Origin: Dryas octopetala
Lineage: Eukaryota > Streptophyta > Magnoliopsida > Rosales > Rosaceae
Length of the DNA: 64,000 nucleotides
NCBI GenBank assembly: GCA_963921425.1
Contig: OY992833.1
Location: 9,961,738 to 10,025,737 of the forward strand
Direction: 5' to 3'
Below are positions 57,585 through 64,000 of this stretch, in pieces (the first letter of the stretch is position 1; every line of letters starts with the position of its first letter). The translations under genes were made by a program, and so were the position numbers. The notes under the pieces are model-generated. The model did not search any database. It was not told the DNA's origin and was given only the letters and a program-made list of their open reading frames with translations.

Positions 57585-58278
57585 AAGTAAATGATTATAA
57601 AGCCCAATTTTGAGCTTTCACTACTTTTAAGACCCATGTCTTTTTTTGGTTTTTGAAGGAGGCCCAATTTATACTAAACCGGTCCTCTTTTTCGTCTCCC
57701 TCATTTTTCGTCTCTCACTCCGTCTCTTTCTGTCTCTCTCTCTCTCTCTTTCTCCGTCTCACAGATCTGAGGGATCGCACCTCTCTCTCCTTTGTCTCCA
57801 TCTTCGTCTCTCTCCCTCTACCTCTCCATCTTCATCAATCCAGCCCATGGCCACACTGCCGCACTTGGGCAGCGCCACCACCTTGGAACCCAACGACGAC
57901 GTGGTGGCCGACCGCCTCATCATCTGCTCCTGTAGAATCGCGTCGACGTTCATTCTGGTGCAGTAGCTTCTGGCAGAGGCGACTCTGATCAGCTTCAAGA
58001 AATCGTCAGTACCGTCGCTGGACCGAGACGACAACCTGACACAAAAGCTTTTGGGCAAGCTCGACGAGAATTGGCCACCTGGTGCCGTAGCTTCTGCCAG
58101 AGGCGGCTCTGATCGACGGGAATTGGCAAGCTTTTGGACCGAGACGACGACTGTAGAAGTCCTTGGCTTTGCTCAGAGCTCTGATGGGTACAGTGAGAAT
58201 TCTCATGAACTTATTTTGGTTGTTTATTCTTGCAGGGTCATATTTAATGTTTGGGTGGCTTAGAGTACTATTGGAATG
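57585..58278 (+). other. CT-rich leader and unrecognised first-exon-like segment, copy B
   Basis: Counterpart of 8750-9445; ATG at 57847 with the same MATLPHLGS frame. The CT run is shorter. Not recognised. Confidence 0.35.
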
Positions 58279-58563
58279 TTATTGTTTTGAAATTGGTGGT
58301 AATTGTGATGAGTAGTAGGCAATATGGGGTTTGTATTCAAATTGATTTGCTTGGAATTCATTATATGGGAGCAAGTAATTAGAGATTTTGAAATTGTCAG
58401 TGTTTTTGGGGTATGAATTGGGTTGGGTTTGTTGTTGTTGGGGGATGTGAGAGGTGCAAAGGTTGAGAGTGGTGATGAAGGTTTCCGTGGAGGTGAATTC
58501 ATTGGCGAGGAGGTGTTGCCTAATCAGATTTAAAGTTGAAGCTTCTTTAGAAGCTGTGGCCAT
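58279..58563 (-). pseudogene. ERF-type transcription factor N-terminal fragment, copy B
   Basis: The same 94-codon frame as at 9446-9730, with no difference seen in the protein. The AP2 domain is likewise absent. The TATA-like box lies at about 58655-58665. Confidence 0.5.
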
Positions 58564-59138
58564 TTTCCAAAGATGAGTGGATATTCAAATTCAATTCAAA
58601 GTGAAGAATAGTAGTACAGGTAGTTTTAAGTGGAAAAGAAGAGTGTGAGAATGACTATATATAAAGTTTGGGAAAGGAAGATTAGAAGGAATTTGTAATT
58701 GGGTAAGGTGTGGCTTCACACTAAGCTCCTGGATAGAGATAGGAAGCAAGCATCATTTTTCATTTGGTGTTGTATAAATCAATAGTGGACTGTGGACTAA
58801 TCTGGATTCATGTGGAGTGCATATATTACTTTATTGTTTTTCAAGGTCATGTACGTTTCCAATTAACTAATTTCCAGGGTACTTCCAGCTAAAGCCTTAG
58901 TGGGAGTTCAAAATGAATTAACAAGTGAAACTCCCTTGGACCTTAGTTAATTGTTTAAGGCACAACTCATGGTTTTTCTGGTTTTTTTTGTTTTTTCCTC
59001 TTGTTGGCTTAGATAAGGAGAAATTATATTTTCCTCTTGTTGACTTAGATAAACCCATAATTTTTATTTTAGTTTGTTCTTTGGTTGTTTATGCTTTGAC
59101 AAGGATTGTACTAGGTTTAAATTATATTTTCTAATTTA
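58564..59138. other. Upstream region of ERF fragment and unassigned DNA, copy B
   Basis: Counterpart of 9731-10302; nothing further recognised. Confidence 0.4.
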
Positions 59139-60005
59139 TTGTTACTATCAAACAATAACAATACTTAATTGCCACTGTCGGGCAGTAACAATAGATCATT
59201 GTTACTGTCGAACAGTAACAATAAGTGATTTTTGGATTTGGTTTTGATGTGTTTCTTGCATTTTTGAACTAATTTTTATGTGATTGCCACTGCCTGCCTA
59301 ATAGTGACAATTGTTAAATAGTATTTTTTTTACAGTGGCTATTTTTTTGGCAGTGACTATTGTTAAAAAAAAAAATAGAAGACACACGGCAACTTCAACA
59401 AAAAAGAAAAAAAGAAGAAAAGAAGAAGACACATGACAACTTCATAAAAAAAAAAAAAAAAAAAGAAGGAAGTACATGCCTGCTTCAGCAAAAAGAAAAA
59501 AAGAAGAAGACAAAGATTTTTGTTTTTTATGTGTTTATGTTCGAAAAATACATAAGATTTGTATATATATATTGTTTATGGGTTTTTTTTAGCACAGTGA
59601 GAATAATCATTGTTCGATAGTGGCAATAAATAATAATTGTCACTGTGACAGTAGCAATTAGGTGATTGTTACTGTGTGATAGTAACAAATTAGCAATCAG
59701 GTGATTGTTACTCTCTGAATTTTGTGATTTTCTATGGTCTGAATTTTGGTGATTGTTATTGTATGACAGTAACAAAATATATTAGTTATCTTCAATAGGT
59801 GATTGTTACTGTCAAACAGTAGCAATATGTGATTGTTACTATCAGACAGTAGCAATAGGTGATTGTTACTTCAAATAATAACAATACCGGATTGTCACTG
59901 CCAGAAAGTAGCAATAAGTGATTGTTACTATCAAATAATGATAATACTTGATTGCCACTGCTCGACAGTAGCAATAGGTGATTGTTACTATTCGATAGTA
60001 ACAAT
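59139..60005. repeat. Array of ~30-bp palindromes, copy B (uninterrupted)
   Basis: The array without the solo LTR: the palindromes at 59139-59225 are continuous where copy A is split. The seven regular 30-bp units are at about 59800-60003. Confidence 0.75.
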
Positions 60006-60358
60006 TATATTTACTATTAAAACGTAAAAGATTATGAATGCCTCATCTTGATTTTTTTTTATTTTATATTAGTTATTATTTAACATGTTTATGAAATGAA
60101 AAATATCTAAATTATATATATTTTTGGATTAGTTTATGTAGTTATGTACCATTTGGCATTGAAATGAAAAAAATAATAATAAAGAAAGGAAAAAATGGAA
60201 TTTTAAAAAATACTGTAGCGCTACAGTAACGGCGTCACTGTAGCGCTGTTACTGTAGCACCGAGTTTTTAAAAGTGGGCCGCTACAGTATTTCACTGTAG
60301 CGTTTTGGGCCGGATGAATAGTAAATTTTAAAAAATGGACTTTAAAAAAAAAAAACCC
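60006..60358. repeat. AT-rich spacer plus CTGTAGCG inverted-repeat cluster, copy B
   Basis: Counterpart of 14331-14672; cluster at about 60211-60310, same ACTTTAAAAAAAAAAAACCC tail. Confidence 0.6.
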
Positions 60359-60592
60359 AAATTTAAATACCCTTATGGTTTTAGTCTAAATATAATTGAT
60401 AAAATGGACCAAACTGTGAATCATGGGATTTTAAAATGAGAAAATATTAAAAAAAAAAAAATTTCAAGAGTGGTTTTAACTTTTAACAAATGTCCCCCCT
60501 TCTCGTTTTCCTAGTTCACATTGGTAAATTAATTTTTTAACAACCGTTCTATTTTTAACCGACTGATCACAATCCAAATCCAGTTCAGAATG
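60359..60592. repeat. 0.23-kb repeat tail, copy B first
   Basis: Counterpart of 14674-14906. Confidence 0.75.
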
Positions 60593-60836
60593 TTGTTAAT
60601 GAGAAAATTGAGAAGACTATTGAAGGCTTGAAGCAAAGGTATGTATGGTTGGATAAGAAGCTTCAAACTCCTGAATATTCAGTCATTCTAATGATTCTCC
60701 ACCAATATTGTAAGTTTAAGTCTCCAAATTGATATTGAAACATACAAATTGATTAATTATAGTCTAAATTTTGAGCTTTCAAATAGAGACCTTTAGAGTC
60801 ATATCATAAGCAAAAAGAAGACAGTTGAACAAGTTT

Positions 60837-60879
60837 GTCCCACATCGCTAAAATGAAATTTGACATTACGCTTTATAAG
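60837..60879 (+). promoter_or_regulatory. USE and TATA box of 7SL RNA gene, copy B
   Basis: GTCCCACATCG at 60837-60847 and TTTATAAG at 60872-60879, same 24-bp spacing as copy A. The 60593-60836 stretch before it equals 14907-15150. Confidence 0.9.
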
Positions 60880-60901
60880 CCTAGTACAAGAATGTTGTAT
60901 C

Positions 60902-61210
60902 GCCGAGCTTAGCAACGCAAGCTTGTAACCCAAGTGGGGGCATTGAGGTGTTGGGACATTGACTCAGCATTTGCTGGTCGGGTTTGGTGTGGCTTCAATC
61001 TGGCCCGCCCATTCCAAGCGAGGGGTTGAGCTTTGTGGCTTGGGCGAAGGCTCGGGTCACACGGCTTCTAGAGTGGAGGGCACAGCGTGAGGCTGGCTTC
61101 ACAGAGCAACGATTACCTCCCGCTCTTTGCAGTGGAAGGATAACGGGTCGGTGCCACCCTGACCCATCATGGTCTGCCGGGCTCTGCCAATTGGACCAAC
61201 ACCTTTTTTT
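60902..61210 (+). ncRNA. 7SL (signal recognition particle) RNA gene, copy B
   Basis: Nearly identical to 15216-15524; I see one internal difference (AGCAACGATT against AGCAGCGATT). T7 terminator at 61204-61210. The same caveat about divergence in the Alu-domain third applies. Both copies keep promoter, full length and terminator. Confidence 0.87.
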
Positions 61211-62492
61211 ATTTTGCTTCTCAGCAAAAACAACCTTCCATTTCGTAAGTGGATTTTTGGCTTTCTGATGGGTAAGATAATGAAAATTTCGTGTAGATTT
61301 TAGTGGTTAATCAAAGTGTGTCTTCTATTTCTTATGGGTAAGTGGATTTTTGGCTTTCTGATGGGTAAGATAGTGAGAATTTCGTGTAGATTTTAGTGCT
61401 TAATCAAAGTGTGTTCTTGAAAATTATTATTTGGGAACTGAACATTTTGCTTGTTTCGAAGGCTTCAATAGCCTTCAAGCCTTCAATAGTCTTCGAAAGA
61501 TTAGGCAACTTGTTTTGTTTTAATGCCAATGAGCTTATGTTGCGACAGTTTGTTTTTATTTTGGTTGGAAGTGCTAAGGATTTTGAACGCTATTCATTCA
61601 GTTTTGTTTTGATCGAGATAATTTAATATTTGAATGGTTATTTAACTAGAAAAACTTTATATGATCATTCAAAATTTAGGCCTTTTAATTTTATAATTTA
61701 TCGACAGTCTTATGGCTTTTAAAATTCTAACTAAAGTCTCATAATATTGTAACTATTTCATGTTACATAATATTGGTCCATTAGTTTCTATTTTTTTCAC
61801 ACACACTAGATGCCGAGCGCTCGGCAGCCATTTTCCAGTGTTCAGCAGTGCATTTTTACTTCTTCCTTAAGCCCTGGTTTGTCAGTTTTATATTAGGTTT
61901 TAACTTTGAGATTTTGGACTCCACAAAACTCATTCTATACTCATTCTATACTCTATTAAGATATGAGGTGAACTCGTATCCCTATACCCTCAAAAAATAA
62001 AAAAATAATGACATATTTATTTGACAAGGCAATGGTCAAAGGGCTTTATTTGAAAAAAAAAAAAAACAAAATCATAAGGTTTTTTTTCAAATAAGAAATG
62101 TTAGAATTACTAAACTCTAATTTTTTTCTTTTTCTAATCAGAGGTGGTATTTGGGGTTATGGTTACCATGAGCGGGTGAGGCCCAGACCTCCTGATTGTA
62201 TTCCTTGTAGCCTGGAAGAGGATAGATTGGGCTTGGTGAGGCCCAAGCCTCCTGATTGTATTCTATTTTTTAGATGTGAGGTTACAACCAATAAAAGAGA
62301 TATCTTGTACGCTCAAATTAACTTATTTGATAACTTTAAATTGAGATTTATAAATAAAAAGAGAAAATTAGGTGTAAGTTCAATTTTGGAGTGTCTTTTG
62401 GACTAAAACCATATAGCTTTTTTTATTTGTACTGAAATCCATTTTTTTAGGCTAAAGTTCAAAAAATGGACCCACATATATGTCGCTTTTTT
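61211..62492. other. Non-coding stretch downstream of 7SL, copy B
   Basis: Counterpart of 15525-16813, with the same 95-bp and 60-bp local duplications and the CCGAGCGCTCGG palindrome near 61814. No gene seen. Confidence 0.5.
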
Positions 62493-63454
62493 GAATTTTG
62501 GCTCATATTATCTCCTAAAATTAAGATAATTAATATGAATTAATTTTAAGAATTTTGGAATTTTGGCTCATATTCCATAATTTTAAGAATTATGGAATTT
62601 TGGTTCATATTAATTTTAGGAATTAATATTAAAGATGTCCTAATTTTTCCATTAGGACATCTTTAATACTTACACTTTTTAATTAAAACAACTATTCAAA
62701 ATATATCAATTTTTATATTTTTTAATTTAAAATTATTTAAGATAATTTCCGCTTAGGTAATATTATGTTTTAGATTTAGGGTTTAGGTTATAGAGTGTAT
62801 AATGTGGCATATTAGGTTTTAAGATCACCCAAAATCTTTGACTTAAAACCTAACGTAAAGCCGACAAACCATGCACAAGAATAAGACTTACGGGATTAGG
62901 GTTTAGATTTAGGGTATAGGGTTTTAGATAGGATAAAGTGATAATATTAGGATAATATAATATGATAATACTAGAATAATATAATAAGATAATATTAGAA
63001 TTTAAATCTCATTAATTTTAAAGTAAATTACTCTAAAGTTCATTTTAAAGGCCCAAATGGTAAACAAACTCACCTAAAAAGTTACAATGATAAATAAGTT
63101 CAATTTGTACAAATAAACCCCACTTTATATCTTCTTCCTTGTTTTTTTTTTTTTTTTAACTAGAAAAATTGTCACTGTTGCACAGTGGTAATTAGTAACA
63201 GTATAACACGAGTGTTTTATACAATTCAAAGAGTGAAAATTGACGAGCACTCGGTGAACAGTACCGAGTGCTCGATGAAAGTTTCTAGCACTCAGACCGA
63301 CCTATCACCATGTTTTGCAAATGGGTCGCCCGATCATGGGCTTTTTGATTTTGCACTTTAAAAAAAAAAAAACCCCTTCAATTTATGATGATATTAGAGT
63401 AGTTTTGAAATAAAAATATTTGGACAATATTTTGGACTTTAGTCAAAATTTAAA
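62493..63454. repeat. AT-rich non-coding repeat with hairpins (B2)
   Basis: Counterpart of 16814-17805 with small extra deletions near 62610 and 62995. Confidence 0.77.
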
Positions 63455-63677
63455 TACCCTTATGGTTTTAGTCTAAATATAATTGATAAAATAGACCAAA
63501 CTGTAAATCATGGGATTTTAAAATGAGAAAATATTAAAAAAATTCTCTTCAAGAGTGGTTTTAACTTTTAACAAATGTCTCCCTTTATCTTTTTCCTAGT
63601 TCACACTGGTAAATTAATTTTTTAACAACCGTTCTATTTTTAACCGACTGATCACAATCCAAATCCAGTTCAGAATG
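63446..63677. repeat. 0.23-kb repeat tail, copy B second
   Basis: Counterpart of 17797-18028. Confidence 0.75.
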
Positions 63678-63680
63678 GAA

Positions 63681-63820
63681 TAGCCAGCCCTAAACGGGAA
63701 TTAAACTTTTCCATATAAGTATAGCCAGCCCTAGCTTTCAAGTTTCAACTCACAAACAAATTTCTCTTCTCTCTTTGCGTACTGCATGTGTTAGTGCGTG
63801 TGAAAGCTCTCCATCCCATC
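63681..63820 (+). promoter_or_regulatory. Promoter/5' UTR of the DOMON gene, abutting the duplicated segment
   Basis: TAGCCAGCCCT occurs at 63681-63691 and again at 63722-63732. Between them is CCATATAAGTATAG (63711-63724), a plausible TATA box about 100 bp before the ATG. A CT-rich stretch (63758-63777) fits a plant 5' UTR. The A/B homology ends at about 63716, inside the TATA-like sequence. Confidence 0.5.
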
Positions 63821-64000
63821 ATGGCAAGGATTTTGAGGCCTCTCTTCTTTCTTTCCCTCATTCTCAGCTCGTTTTTTATCTCAATCACTTCACAACCACA
63901 ACCCTGCACTACCCACAAATTCCCAAACAAGAAAACCTTTGCTGCTTGCAATGACCTACCAGTCTTGAATTCGACCCTACACTGGAATTTCTATCCATCA
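63821..64000 (+). CDS. DOMON / cytochrome b561 domain protein, N-terminal 60 codons (runs off window)
   Basis: The ATG at 63821 opens 60 codons without stop to the window edge. Residues 1-24 form a signal peptide: basic start MARILR, then a hydrophobic run rich in L, F and I, then ITSQP. The mature start has CTTHKFPNKKTFAACNDLPV followed by LNSTLHW, closely matching the start of plant cytochrome b561/DOMON proteins and AIR12, where C...F..N..F..C.DLPVL is conserved and two cysteines pair. Such proteins have an extracellular haem-binding DOMON domain, often followed by a five- or six-helix cytochrome b561 membrane domain, and pass electrons across the plasma membrane. Whether the b561 part follows cannot be seen. 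This is the only ordinary protein gene in the window. Confidence 0.82.
   Translation, partial: MARILRPLFFLSLILSSFFISITSQPQPCTTHKFPNKKTFAACNDLPVLNSTLHWNFYPS

Noticed and set aside
1..64000. CRISPR arrays, operons, bacterial features, tRNA genes
   Set aside because: The sequence is plant nuclear DNA; repeat arrays seen are tandem or palindromic without spacers, and I found no convincing tRNA cloverleaf by eye.

Overview
The window is nuclear DNA of a flowering plant, almost certainly a eudicot. It is AT-rich and packed with nested Ty1/copia, Ty3/gypsy and CACTA elements. It also holds plant-type 7SL RNA genes with an upstream sequence element (USE) and TATA box, and spliced fragments of plant host genes. 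The species cannot be named from the sequence alone. Almost every long open frame belongs to a mobile element. The only ordinary protein gene start is at the far right edge (63821 onward): the first 60 codons of a DOMON/cytochrome b561-type secretory or membrane protein.

Layout: 1-18058 and 48838-63716 are two nearly identical copies (A and B) of one segment of about 14.9 kb. Each holds, in order, a CACTA terminus with TTTGGGCGACGAA-type subterminal repeats, a 0.33-kb segment S, a copia element with 359-bp LTRs, a 1-kb AT-rich repeat, a captured ERF transcription-factor fragment, an array of 30-bp palindromes, a 7SL (SRP) RNA gene, and a second AT-rich repeat. Copy A alone carries a 3.1-kb solo LTR (10332-13480). 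Copy B is the empty site, so the 5-bp target duplication can be read directly.

Between the copies: 19892-20548 is a 5'-truncated, intron-containing fragment of the mitochondrial ribosomal protein mL46 gene. Next come a LINE RNase H remnant and a decayed copia gag split by a 2.25-kb solo LTR. A CACTA end and an older LTR follow, into which a structurally complete young Ty3/gypsy chromovirus (25136-35722) has inserted. Its LTRs are almost identical and its 1551-residue polyprotein frame is open. Beyond it lie a decayed copia body, a complete 3.6-kb Pack-CACTA (37908-41533, target duplication CAT) carrying exons from an ARF-GAP gene and a NADH-cytochrome b5 reductase gene, and a CACTA transposase (TNP2) pseudogene split by a 2.6-kb solo LTR.

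History that can be read: copia inserted and its two LTRs diverged; the segment then duplicated; afterwards each copia copy gained its own single nonsense codon and copy A gained the solo LTR. No multigene pathway, operon or CRISPR is present. The most unusual material is the two-gene Pack-CACTA, the duplicated 7SL genes, and a set of palindrome motifs shared by several neighbouring non-coding repeats.
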